Positions 6,383 to 13,914 of a stretch of DNA of 16,611 nucleotides are shown in pieces. The position numbers were made by a program, and so were the translations under genes. Positions within the stretch are counted from its first letter, which is position 1; each line of letters opens with the position of its first letter. This stretch comes from JBJKSO01 sp046703825 (GTDB lineage: Bacteria > Chloroflexota > Dormibacteria > Aeolococcales > Bog-877), in contig JBJKSO010000083.1 in the NCBI GenBank assembly GCA_046703825.1, forward strand, positions 1 through 16,611, given 5' to 3'. Below the pieces are notes generated by a model that was given only the letters and a program-made list of their open reading frames with translations, was not told where the DNA came from and did no database searches.

Positions 6383-7513
6383 TTGCCAGTGAGCAGCACC
6401 ACGGTTCCGATTGAGGGTCTGGAGGTACTCGCGTACGAGGTCCCGACCGACGGGCCGGACGGACGCGAGAGCGACGGCACTCTCGAGTGGTCATCCACCA
6501 CCTGCATCGTCGTTGTGGTCCGCGCCGGCGGCCAGAGTGGCTTGGGTTACACGTACGGAGACGTGTCCGTCGCGCACCTCATCAACACGAAGCTTGCATC
6601 CTTGGTGCTCGGTATGGATGCTCTGGTACCAGGGCGCATCTGGCGGCGGATGTTCACCGAGCTCCGCAACGTTGGGCGCCCCGGCGTCGGGTCTATGGCC
6701 GTGGCCGCGGTGGACATCGCCGTGTGGGATCTCAAGGCGCGCCTGCTGCAGCTGCCACTCATCCGGGCGCTGCCCGCGTTCCACGACCAGGTCCCCGTCT
6801 ACGGCAGTGGCGGTTTCACCAACTACTCCCTTGACCGCCTGGGCGCCCAGCTCTCCGGGTGGACCGCCGCGGGGATTAGCTCTGTCAAGCTCAAGACCTC
6901 GCGCCGTCCGCGGGAGGATCCGGCACGCCTCGACGCCGTGCGCCGAGCCATTGGCGACGAAGTGCACATCTTCACCGATGCCAACGGTGCCCTGAGCCGA
7001 AAGGACGCTCTCTACTGGGCTGCGCGCTTCCGCGAGCAGTGGGGAGTGGTGTGGTTCGAGGAGCCGGTCTCGTCAGATGACCTTGAGGGGTTGCGCCTGA
7101 TGAGGGAGCGCGGGCCGGGAGGCTTGGAGATCGCCGCCGGTGAGTATGGATTCGTGCTGGCGGACTTTGCCAAGTGGCTTGAGGGCGGATGTGTCGACTG
7201 CCTTCAGGCCGATGTGACTCGCTGCGGCGGCATCACCGGGCTGCTCGAGGTCTCCGGGCTCTCAGCGGCTAAGCAGATCGATATGTCCGCCCACTGCGCG
7301 CCAGCCATCTCCGCCCATGCGTTCTGCGCTGTGGAGCGTCTGCGCCACCTGGAGTACTTCCACGATCACGTCCGGATCGAGTCGATGATCTTCGACGGCA
7401 CGATCCCGCCGGTCGACAGCGCCCTGCGTCCGGACCAGTCCGTGCCCGGGCACGGACTGGTCCTGCGCCGGCCGGACCCGGAGCGATTCCAGGTTTTTGC
7501 CGGCCAGCACTGA
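6383..7513 (+). CDS. Mandelate racemase subgroup enolase-superfamily enzyme (probable acid-sugar dehydratase or racemase)
   Basis: A 376-residue cytoplasmic Mg2+ enzyme expected to abstract a proton alpha to a carboxylate. The mandelate racemase (MR) catalytic set is present with near-constant spacing. Lys169-x-Lys171 (VKLKT) is equivalent to MR K164/K166. Metal ligands are Asp199 (TDAN), Glu226 (FEEP) and Glu254 (AGEYG). The Asp277-His304 dyad has the same 27-residue gap as MR D270/H297, and Glu324 has the same 20-residue gap as MR E317. The C-terminal VPGHGL motif is typical of the family. With both KxK and His-Asp, either racemisation or dehydration of an acid sugar or similar hydroxy acid is possible. 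The TTG start has GAGGAG eight nt upstream. No sugar transporter or aldolase gene adjoins it, so the substrate is unknown. A 32-bp palindrome lies near its 3' end. Confidence 0.88.
   Translation: MPVSSTTVPIEGLEVLAYEVPTDGPDGRESDGTLEWSSTTCIVVVVRAGGQSGLGYTYGDVSVAHLINTKLASLVLGMDALVPGRIWRRMFTELRNVGRPGVGSMAVAAVDIAVWDLKARLLQLPLIRALPAFHDQVPVYGSGGFTNYSLDRLGAQLSGWTAAGISSVKLKTSRRPREDPARLDAVRRAIGDEVHIFTDANGALSRKDALYWAARFREQWGVVWFEEPVSSDDLEGLRLMRERGPGGLEIAAGEYGFVLADFAKWLEGGCVDCLQADVTRCGGITGLLEVSGLSAAKQIDMSAHCAPAISAHAFCAVERLRHLEYFHDHVRIESMIFDGTIPPVDSALRPDQSVPGHGLVLRRPDPERFQVFAGQH
7432..7463. repeat. Perfect 32-bp palindrome inside the 3' end of the enolase-family gene
   Basis: GGACCAGTCCGTGCCC (7432-7447) is followed without spacer by its exact reverse complement GGGCACGGACTGGTCC (7448-7463). 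It spans the codons for the conserved VPGHGL motif, so the peptide DQSVPGHGLV is encoded on both strands. It could be a protein-binding site, a cruciform/hairpin or chance; see findings. Confidence 0.8.
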
Positions 7514-7573
7514 GCCGACCGCAGCCGCCCGTCGGTGGGGGGCTGGGCTTCACTTTTCGGGGTCCCAACCGCT
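7514..7573. terminator. 60-nt convergent gap, possible terminator
   Basis: The gap between the enolase-family stop and the convergent membrane-protein stop contains complementary G-rich and C-rich runs (for example AGCCGCCC with a later GGGGGGCT) followed by CTTTTC. This may form a weak bidirectional terminator. The pairing is imperfect. Confidence 0.25.
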
Positions 7574-8563
7574 CTAGGCGGCTCGGGTCGTGGAGAGGGG
7601 CGCACCTCCTCCGCGCGACTGCCAGAGGGTCAGCCCGGCGAGCCCCAGGAGACCGCCTGCCGTCCAGAAGGCCATGATCCAGGCCAACGGTGCAACCGCG
7701 TGGCCGTGGAAGTAGTTGATGTTGGTGAGGGCCTGGTAGGCCATGGCGTCGGGAAAGGCCCGGGCGAAGGCGTTGAACGGCTGCACCAGCAGCTGCGGCG
7801 CGCCGCCCGGTCCACCTGTGGCGGGCAGGCCGCCCACGATGTACACGAGCACGGCGACCAGTGCTCCCACGGGGTGGATGCGGACGAAGAGGGCGGCCGG
7901 GTAGCTCACTGAGGCCGCGAAGAGTGTCGAGACGCCCGCGACGAGCCAGAACTGGCTGCCAATGGTCGCGTTGAAGATCTGACCGACGGCCACCTCCACC
8001 GGTCCGACGCCCAGGCAGTAGACGGCTATCAGCAGCAATTGCTCCCACGACCACCTGTTGCTGCGCCCGAGGACAGATGACCAGATGCCCACGAAGAGAC
8101 TCGGAATCAGCACCGTGAAGGCGAGGAACCACATCGCCAGGTCGAATGGATCGTCCTTCGGCAGTGGGGCGACGTCGACCGAAGCCAGCCTCCTCCCAGT
8201 CGCCTTGGCCCACATCGCAACAGCCCTGGACAGCGTCGCGAAGACCTCGTAGCCCGCTCTGGTGGAGGCGAGAAGTTCGGCGCGCCTCCCAAAGAGGTCC
8301 AAGCCCGCGTACACGCTTCGGTGATCGATCGCGGATTTGACCTCGGCTGGACTGCCCATCGGCTTCCAGACGAAGCCGTCGGGCACCAGCCGGTCCAGCT
8401 GGCTCTCGGCGACATTGGCGGCCGGGCCGGCACCGACGATAGCCACCGGTAGATGGTGTGGTTTGGGGTTGATGAAGGCGGAGGTGTAGGCGGCGGTCCA
8501 AAGACATGCCAGCGCCAGTCCGCCGACGAAAAGGACCAACTGCCAGCGCAAGGACGGTGACAC
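7574..8563 (-). CDS. YhgE/Pip- or DUF3533-like membrane protein
   Basis: A 329-residue protein that I do not recognise at gene level. It has one N-terminal membrane segment (LVLFVGGLALACLWTAAYTS), an extracytoplasmic region of about 100 residues starting INPKPHHLPVAIVGAGPAAN, then five hydrophobic segments (for example LAMWFLAFTVLIPSLFVGIW, LLLIAVYCLGVGPVEVAV and WIMAFWTAGGLLGLAGLTLW). This 1 + soluble domain + 5 TM layout, with an N-proximal LPVAIV strand, is that of the YhgE/Pip and DUF3533 groups, which resemble ABC-2 permeases and are linked to export or phage/bacteriocin sensitivity in some species. The start is GTG, with GGAGG six nt upstream. It is divergent from the kdp operon, and no ATPase gene adjoins it. 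Function unknown. Confidence 0.7.
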   Translation of the reverse strand: MSPSLRWQLVLFVGGLALACLWTAAYTSAFINPKPHHLPVAIVGAGPAANVAESQLDRLVPDGFVWKPMGSPAEVKSAIDHRSVYAGLDLFGRRAELLASTRAGYEVFATLSRAVAMWAKATGRRLASVDVAPLPKDDPFDLAMWFLAFTVLIPSLFVGIWSSVLGRSNRWSWEQLLLIAVYCLGVGPVEVAVGQIFNATIGSQFWLVAGVSTLFAASVSYPAALFVRIHPVGALVAVLVYIVGGLPATGGPGGAPQLLVQPFNAFARAFPDAMAYQALTNINYFHGHAVAPLAWIMAFWTAGGLLGLAGLTLWQSRGGGAPLSTTRAA

Positions 8564-8664
8564 TCGACACCTCCGCCATCGGCCGCCCCGTACCCACTCT
8601 CACCGTACGGTATCCCGGCAGCGCCAGCGCAATTGATCTTCTTTTGACGTCTGGAGGCCAGCTG

Positions 8665-8697
8665 TTGACCCCGCTTTGTCGTGAAGCGGGCTACTCT
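8665..8697 (+). promoter_or_regulatory. Candidate kdp operon promoter with internal inverted repeat
   Basis: TTGACC (8665-8670) and TACTCT (8692-8697) are promoter-like, but their 21-nt spacing is longer than the usual 17. CCCGCTT (8670-8676) and AAGCGGG (8684-8690) form a perfect 7-bp inverted repeat in the spacer, a natural position for an operator such as a KdpE site. TACTCT lies so that transcription could begin at or next to the GTG at 8704, allowing leaderless translation. All of this is inference from position and pattern. Confidence 0.35.
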
Positions 8698-8703
8698 CCT
8701 GAC

Positions 8704-8790
8704 GTGTTCGACCTGTATGTGGTCCTGATGGTCCTAGCGGTCTTCGGCCTGCTCTATCTCATGATCGGAGCGCTCGACCGGTACTCATGA
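8704..8790 (+). CDS. Small membrane peptide upstream of kdpF
   Basis: A 28-residue frame from a GTG at 8704: one hydrophobic helix (LYVVLMVLAVFGLLYLMIG) followed by the charged end ALDRYS. Its TGA overlaps the kdpF ATG as ATGA, the same coupling used by the rest of the operon, which argues that it is translated. It differs from KdpF in lacking the RPE-x-F end. No Shine-Dalgarno is visible, and a -10-like TACTCT ends only 6 nt upstream, so a leaderless start is possible. It may be a second small subunit or assembly factor of the Kdp pump, or only a translation-coupling leader. Function unknown. Confidence 0.6.
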   Translation: MFDLYVVLMVLAVFGLLYLMIGALDRYS

Positions 8791-8876
8791 GCGTCGCCGA
8801 CATCGTGCTGCTGGTCGTTTCCACCGCAGCTTTCGCCTATCTTGTGCTGGCGCTCTTTCGCCCCGAGTGGTTCTGA
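8787..8876 (+). CDS. kdpF: K+-transporting ATPase subunit KdpF
   Basis: A 29-residue single-helix peptide beginning MSVADIVLLVVSTAAFAYLV and ending ALFRPEWF. It has the family signature: an acidic residue near the start, one TM helix, a Y-L pair and the terminal RPE-x-F. KdpF lies at the lipid face of KdpA and stabilises the KdpFABC complex. Its ATG overlaps the preceding small frame (ATGA), and its TGA overlaps the kdpA ATG (TGATG). It is too short for many gene finders. Confidence 0.9.
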   Translation: MSVADIVLLVVSTAAFAYLVLALFRPEWF

Positions 8877-10573
8877 TGGGATTCTGGTTCTCCCTTGGGT
8901 TGCTCGCCGTCATCCTGGGGTTCGCCTGGCGCTTTCTCGGCTCGTATATGGCCTCCGTCTACACCAGAAGGGTGCACTGGCTGAGTTGGGTCGAGAGCCC
9001 TATCTACCGGGCGCTGGGAATCGATCCTACCGCCGAGCAATCGTGGAAGCGGTATGCGGGTGCGACCATCGTCTTCTCCGCGGCCGGAGTGCTGCTGGTG
9101 TATGCACTGGAACGGCTCCAAGGCTTTCTGCCTCTCAACCCCCAACACCTGGCAGCAGTTCCCCCTTTCCTTGCGCTGAACACCGCGGTGTCGTTCGTGA
9201 CCAACACCAACTGGCAGAACTATGCCGGTGAGGCGACGATGTCCTACTTCACGCAGATGGTGGCGCTGGCCACTCAGCAGTTCATCAGCGCCGCAGTGGG
9301 TATTCAGATCGCCATCGTCTTGGTGCGGGGATTTGTGCGGCGGGACTCGCCCACTATCGGCAACTTCTGGTCCGACCTGATCCGGGGCACGCTTTACATC
9401 CTCCTGCCGATTGCCTCCGTGATGGCGGTGATCTTCGTGGCCCAGGGCGCCGTTCAGACCCTGAGCGGCCCGGCACACATACACGACTCCATGAACAATG
9501 TGTCCCAGATCATCCCGTTGGGCCCCGTGGCATCGATGGCGGTGATCAAGCAGTTGGGCACCAACGGGGGCGGGTTTTTCAACGCCAACGCAGCTCACCC
9601 GTTTGAGAACCCGACCGGACTGACCAACCTGCTCGAGATTGCGCTCCTGCTGTCCATTCCCTTCTCTCTTACCTACACATTCGGCAAGATGGTGGGGAGC
9701 ATCCGACAGGGGGTGGCTCTGCTGGCGACCATGCTGATCCTGTTCAGCGCGGTGGTCGGCTTCAGCCTGTACTCGGAGACCGGCCCGAACCCCGCGGTGA
9801 CGGCCGCCGGCCTGCCCCATCAATCCGGTGGAAACATGGTCGGAAAGGAGACGCGGTTCGGTCCTGCGATCTCGGACGTGTTCGACATGGCCTCCACCTC
9901 CACCTCCACCGGCTCGGTTGATTCCATGCTCGACTCCTACACCCCCATAGGGGGGGCAGGCGCACTCACCGGGATGATGCTGGGCGAGGTCTCGCCGGGG
10001 GGCGTGGGGAGCGGCTTGTACACACTGCTGCTGTTCGCGATCGTGGCGGTATTCGTGGGCGGGCTGATGGTGGGGCGGACGCCCGAGTACCTGGGCAAGA
10101 AGATCCAGGCCAAGGAGATGAAGATCGCCGCGGTCGGGGTGCTGATGATGCCCATGACAGTGCTGGCGCTCACGGCGTTGGCCGTCGCATTGCCGGCGGG
10201 CCGAAGTTCGATCCTGAATCTAGGGCCGCACGGCTTCTCGGAGATCCTCTACGCGTTCACCTCGCAGGCGAACAACAACGGGTCCGCCTTTGCTGGCCTG
10301 AACGGCAACACCACCTTCTTCAATCTCACAGGTGCGCTGGCGATGGTGCTCGGGAGGTTCGGGATCATCGTGCCGGTGCTGGCGGTGGCGGGGTCGCTGG
10401 CGGCCAAGGGCCGGGTCCCGGTGACGGCGGGGACGATGCGCACCGACAAACCGATCTTCGTCGGCTTGCTGGTCGGGACTGTGGTCCTGGTTGGAGGGCT
10501 CACCTTCCTGCCTGCGCTGGCGCTCGGGCCGCTGGCCGAAGCCCTGGTTCACCATGGGGTGCTCTTCGGATGA
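8876..10573 (+). CDS. kdpA: K+-transporting ATPase subunit A (channel-like)
   Basis: A 565-residue membrane protein of normal KdpA length, the K+-selective subunit derived from the superfamily of K+ transporters. The four pore-loop repeats are visible: TNTNWQ (109-114), GTNGGGF (228-234), the GAGALTGMMLGEVSPGGVGSG region (about 360-380) and NNNGSAF (466-472). K+ bound here passes to KdpB through an intersubunit tunnel. The ATG at 8876 overlaps the kdpF stop; a GTG nine nt earlier would fall inside kdpF and is less likely. The stop overlaps the kdpB ATG (ATGA), so translation of the subunits is coupled. No defect is seen. Confidence 0.97.
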   Translation: MGFWFSLGLLAVILGFAWRFLGSYMASVYTRRVHWLSWVESPIYRALGIDPTAEQSWKRYAGATIVFSAAGVLLVYALERLQGFLPLNPQHLAAVPPFLALNTAVSFVTNTNWQNYAGEATMSYFTQMVALATQQFISAAVGIQIAIVLVRGFVRRDSPTIGNFWSDLIRGTLYILLPIASVMAVIFVAQGAVQTLSGPAHIHDSMNNVSQIIPLGPVASMAVIKQLGTNGGGFFNANAAHPFENPTGLTNLLEIALLLSIPFSLTYTFGKMVGSIRQGVALLATMLILFSAVVGFSLYSETGPNPAVTAAGLPHQSGGNMVGKETRFGPAISDVFDMASTSTSTGSVDSMLDSYTPIGGAGALTGMMLGEVSPGGVGSGLYTLLLFAIVAVFVGGLMVGRTPEYLGKKIQAKEMKIAAVGVLMMPMTVLALTALAVALPAGRSSILNLGPHGFSEILYAFTSQANNNGSAFAGLNGNTTFFNLTGALAMVLGRFGIIVPVLAVAGSLAAKGRVPVTAGTMRTDKPIFVGLLVGTVVLVGGLTFLPALALGPLAEALVHHGVLFG

Positions 10574-12675
10574 GCTCGCAGGAACTCGCCGAGCGTGAAC
10601 CCGAACCAAGCCAATCGCAACCTGGCTCGCCGGCGCCAGGAGGTCAGCACCCCGGCCACCACCGCCAGCGCACGGTCCCCTGGATGACCGGACCTATGCT
10701 GGGCCGGGCCGTCCGCGACGCGGTGCTCAAGCTGGACCCGCGGATTCAGGTCCGCAACCCCGTGATGTTCGTGGTCCTGGTTGGCACGGTGATCACGGTG
10801 ATTGAGTCGATACTCCACCCCTCCGTGTTCGATTGGCTAGTGACCATAACTCTCTTTTTCACTGTTCTCTTCGCCAACTTTGCCGAGGCCACGGCCGAGG
10901 GACGGGGTCGAGCCCAGGCCGACACCCTCCGCCGCGGCCGCCAGCAAGCCACCGCGCGACTACTCAAGCCGGACGGCGACGAGCAACAGGTGACCGCGGC
11001 CCAGCTGCGCAAGGGGGACACCGTCGTCTGCGAGGCGCAGGACGTGATTCCTTCCGACGGCGAAGTCATCGAGGGAGTGGCGTCCGTTGACGAGTCCGCC
11101 ATCACCGGCGAGTCGGCGCCGGTCATCAGAGAGAGTGGTGGCGATCGGTCGGCCGTCACAGGCGGCACCCGAGTTCTCTCCGACCGCATAGTGGTGCGGA
11201 TCACCGCCGAGCCGGGTCACACGTTCATGGATCGCATGATCCAACTGGTAGAGGGAGCCAACCGGCAGAAGACTCCCAACGAGCTCGCGCTCACGATCCT
11301 GCTGGCGATGCTCACCATCATCTTCATTCCGGTCTGCGTCGCCCTCGAACCGTTCGGCGCCTTCGCCGGTGGCGGGGTCCCGGTGGTGATCCTTATCGCG
11401 CTGCTGGTCTGCCTGATCCCGACCACGATCGGCGCTCTGCTTTCTGCGATCGGGATCGCGGGAATGGACCGGCTGGTCCAGCGCAACGTGCTGGCCATGA
11501 GCGGCAGGGCGGTGGAGGCGGCGGGAGATGTCAGCACCCTGCTCTTGGACAAGACCGGCACCATCACCCTGGGCAACCGCATGGCGGAGAGCTTCGTGCC
11601 CATGCCCCAGGTCAGCGAGCGCGAGCTGGCCGAGGCTGCCCAGCTGGCGTCGATGGCCGATGACACACCCGAGGGCCGATCGATCGTGGTGCTGGCCAAG
11701 GAGCGCTTCAATATCCGTGGTCGCGAGCTGAGCGCCGAGCACCGCGTGGTGCCGTTCAGCGCCACCACGCGCATGTCGGGGCTTGACATCCGCGGCCGCC
11801 ACCTGCGCAAGGGAGCCGGGGACGCGGTGCGTGCCTGGGTGCAGGAGCAGGGTGGGCCGATTCCGCCGGAACTGGTTCCCACCATCGAGCGCATGTCCAA
11901 GGCGGGATCCACTCCGCTGGTGGTGGCGGACGGACCTCAGATTCTCGGGGTGATTGAGCTCAAGGACGTGGTGAAGTCGGGGATCCGCGCCCGCTTCGAT
12001 GAGCTCCGGCGCATGGGCATCCGCACCGTGATGATCACCGGTGACAACCCACTGACCGCTGCCACCATCGCCGCCGAGGCGGGCGTTGACGACTTCCTCG
12101 CCGAGGCGACGCCCGAGGCCAAGCTCGAGCTGATCCGCAAGGAGCAGGCGGGGGGTCGGCTGGTCGCCATGGCCGGCGACGGCACCAACGACGCGCCGGC
12201 GTTGGCGCAGGCCGACGTCGGGGTGGCCATGAACACCGGCACCATGGCAGCCAAGGAGGCGGGCAACATGGTCGACCTCGATTCCAACCCCACCAAGTTG
12301 ATCGAGGTGGTGGCGATCGGCAAGCAGCTGCTGATCACCCGCGGCGCACTCACCACCTTCTCAATCGCCAATGACGTCGCCAAGTACTTCGCCATCATCC
12401 CCGCGCTGTTCGTCTCCACCTACCCGCAGCTCAAGGCGCTCAACATCCTGCGGCTCTACAGTCCGCACACAGCCATCCTCTCGGCGGTGATCTTCAACGC
12501 TCTCGTGATCGTGGCCCTGATTCCCCTGGCGCTGCGGGGAGTGCGCTATCGCCCGGTGGGCCCCCAGGCGCTGCTGCGACGCAATCTATTGGTCTACGGA
12601 CTCGGTGGAGTGATCGCTCCCTTCATCTTCATCAAATTGATCGACATGGCCATCTCGGGAGTTGGTATCCGCTGA
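10570..12675 (+). CDS. kdpB: K+-transporting P-type ATPase subunit B
   Basis: A 701-residue P1A-type ATPase subunit that hydrolyses ATP and drives K+ uptake. The actuator domain carries TGES at 179-182; the Ser is the residue whose phosphorylation inhibits the E. coli pump at high K+. The phosphorylated Asp327 sits in DKTGT. The nucleotide domain includes the GAGDAV region, and the hinge has MITGDNPLTA and GDGTNDAPAL. The C-terminal helices (TFSIANDVAKYFAIIPALF) are complete. The protein has a hydrophilic Pro/Gln/His-rich N-terminal stretch of about 37 residues before the conserved part; the codon for Met38 is an alternative start, but the ATGA overlap with kdpA favours the longer form. The TGATG junction couples it to kdpC. 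Confidence 0.97.
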   Translation: MSSQELAEREPEPSQSQPGSPAPGGQHPGHHRQRTVPWMTGPMLGRAVRDAVLKLDPRIQVRNPVMFVVLVGTVITVIESILHPSVFDWLVTITLFFTVLFANFAEATAEGRGRAQADTLRRGRQQATARLLKPDGDEQQVTAAQLRKGDTVVCEAQDVIPSDGEVIEGVASVDESAITGESAPVIRESGGDRSAVTGGTRVLSDRIVVRITAEPGHTFMDRMIQLVEGANRQKTPNELALTILLAMLTIIFIPVCVALEPFGAFAGGGVPVVILIALLVCLIPTTIGALLSAIGIAGMDRLVQRNVLAMSGRAVEAAGDVSTLLLDKTGTITLGNRMAESFVPMPQVSERELAEAAQLASMADDTPEGRSIVVLAKERFNIRGRELSAEHRVVPFSATTRMSGLDIRGRHLRKGAGDAVRAWVQEQGGPIPPELVPTIERMSKAGSTPLVVADGPQILGVIELKDVVKSGIRARFDELRRMGIRTVMITGDNPLTAATIAAEAGVDDFLAEATPEAKLELIRKEQAGGRLVAMAGDGTNDAPALAQADVGVAMNTGTMAAKEAGNMVDLDSNPTKLIEVVAIGKQLLITRGALTTFSIANDVAKYFAIIPALFVSTYPQLKALNILRLYSPHTAILSAVIFNALVIVALIPLALRGVRYRPVGPQALLRRNLLVYGLGGVIAPFIFIKLIDMAISGVGIR

Positions 12676-13250
12676 TGCTCCTGCACATACGGCGTGCGCT
12701 CATCGCTCTGGCTGTGATCACGGTGATCTGCGGGTTCATCTACCCGCTCGCCGAGACCGGGTTGGCCGCCTGGTGGTTCCCGCACCAGGCTGGCGGGTCG
12801 ATCACCGCCGACGGCTCCACCCTCATCGGTCAGCACTGGACCGGGGCGAAATGGTTTCACGGTCGGCCGGACGCTGACAATCCTTCGCTCAGCGGCGGCA
12901 CCAACCTCGGCCCCACCTCGAAGGTTCTGGCAACCCAGGTTCGCGCCGCGATCGCGGCCGAGAAGAAGCTGGGCGTGATCAATCCGCCCGCCGACCTGGT
13001 CACCACTTCTGGGAGCGGGGTCGACCCGGATATCACCCCCCAGGCGGCTCTGGTGCAGGTGCCCCAGGTGGCGCGGGCCCGCGGCCTGAGCCAGGCGGCG
13101 CTGCGCCGGCTGGTCCACCGGAAGACTCAGGGGGCCGAGTGGGGCTTCCTCGGTGAGCCCGTGGTCAACGTGCTGCAGCTCAACGAGGCCGTGGCGCGGC
13201 TGGCGCAGCACAGCCGGAGGTCGGTCACCTCGCGCTCTCGGGGGTCCTGA
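12675..13250 (+). CDS. kdpC: K+-transporting ATPase subunit C
   Basis: A 191-residue subunit of normal length with one N-terminal membrane helix (LIALAVITVICGFIYPLAET) and an extracytoplasmic domain. Family motifs include GSTLIGQHWT, WFHGRPDADNPSLSGGTNLGPTSK, the SGSGVDPDITPQAALVQVPQVARARGL region, and GEPVVNVLQLNEAV near the end. KdpC caps KdpA and is needed for high K+ affinity. The ATG overlaps the kdpB stop (TGATG). The last 26 nt overlap the 3' end of kdpE on the other strand, so the two units converge tail to tail without a spacer or room for a dedicated terminator. Confidence 0.95.
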   Translation: MLLHIRRALIALAVITVICGFIYPLAETGLAAWWFPHQAGGSITADGSTLIGQHWTGAKWFHGRPDADNPSLSGGTNLGPTSKVLATQVRAAIAAEKKLGVINPPADLVTTSGSGVDPDITPQAALVQVPQVARARGLSQAALRRLVHRKTQGAEWGFLGEPVVNVLQLNEAVARLAQHSRRSVTSRSRGS

Positions 13251-13908
13251 GCTCGTAGCCGACCCCCGGGTGGGTCAGCAGCAGCTCGCCGTGGCGAAGG
13301 CCGAGCTTGCGCCGCAGGCGGTTGGCGTAGACCCGCAGATAGTGGGCGTCAGCGCCGTACCGGCTGCCCCAGACCTCGGCCAGCAGCCGGTCCTGAGTCA
13401 CCACCCGGTCGGCATTGCGTGCCAGGTAGGCGAGCATCTGGTACTCGGTGGCGGTGAGGTCCACTCTCTGGCCGTCCTTGGTCACCCGGCGGGCGGCGAG
13501 GTCGAGGCGGAGGGGTCCGACCAGCAGGTCGGGCTCCGGCGGGCGCTGATCCTTGTGGCGCAGCGCCACCCTGATCCGGGCCTGCAGCTCCGCCATCCCG
13601 AACGGCTTGGTGATGAAGTCGTCGGCACCAGCGTCCAGGGCGGCCACCTTGCGGTCTTCGTGCCCGTGGGCCGACAGCACCAGGATCGGCACCTCGCTCC
13701 AGCCCCGCAGCTGGCGGCAGACCTCGGTGCCGTCCATGTCCGGCAGTTGCAGGTCGAGCACCACCACGTCGGGGCGCTTCAGGGCCGCCTCCGCCAGCCC
13801 CTGCTCGCCGGTGCGCGCGGTCACCAGCTCGTAGCCTCTGGCCCGCAGCCCCACGCTGAGGGCGCGCAGGATCGCCGGCTCGTCGTCGATCAGAAGGAGC
13901 CTGGACAA
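13225..13908 (-). CDS. kdpE: KdpE-type response regulator (OmpR family)
   Basis: A 227-residue DNA-binding regulator. The receiver domain has the acidic pocket Asp8/Asp9, phosphoacceptor Asp52 (VVLDLQLPDMDG), Ser79 in place of the usual Thr/Ser switch residue, and Lys101 (TKPF). The winged-helix domain ends with DAHYLRVYANRLRRKLG and THPGVGYEL, the KdpE-type recognition and wing segments. When phosphorylated it should activate kdpFABC, which lies convergent to it. The likely start is a TTG two codons after the kinase stop and in the same frame; a Shine-Dalgarno is weak (AGAAG overlapping the junction), so translation probably depends on the upstream gene. Confidence 0.93.
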   Translation of the reverse strand: MSRLLLIDDEPAILRALSVGLRARGYELVTARTGEQGLAEAALKRPDVVVLDLQLPDMDGTEVCRQLRGWSEVPILVLSAHGHEDRKVAALDAGADDFITKPFGMAELQARIRVALRHKDQRPPEPDLLVGPLRLDLAARRVTKDGQRVDLTATEYQMLAYLARNADRVVTQDRLLAEVWGSRYGADAHYLRVYANRLRRKLGLRHGELLLTHPGVGYELRTPESAR

Positions 13909-13914
13909 GCGCTT

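Noticed and set aside
7269..8603. 444-codon minus frame overlapping the YhgE-like gene
   Set aside because: Arg-rich frame-shifted shadow; the overlapping 329-codon frame has ordered membrane segments and a good ribosome-binding site.
8837..9823. 328-codon minus frame opposite kdpA
   Set aside because: Low-complexity His/Gln/Arg/Gly-rich antisense shadow of kdpA.
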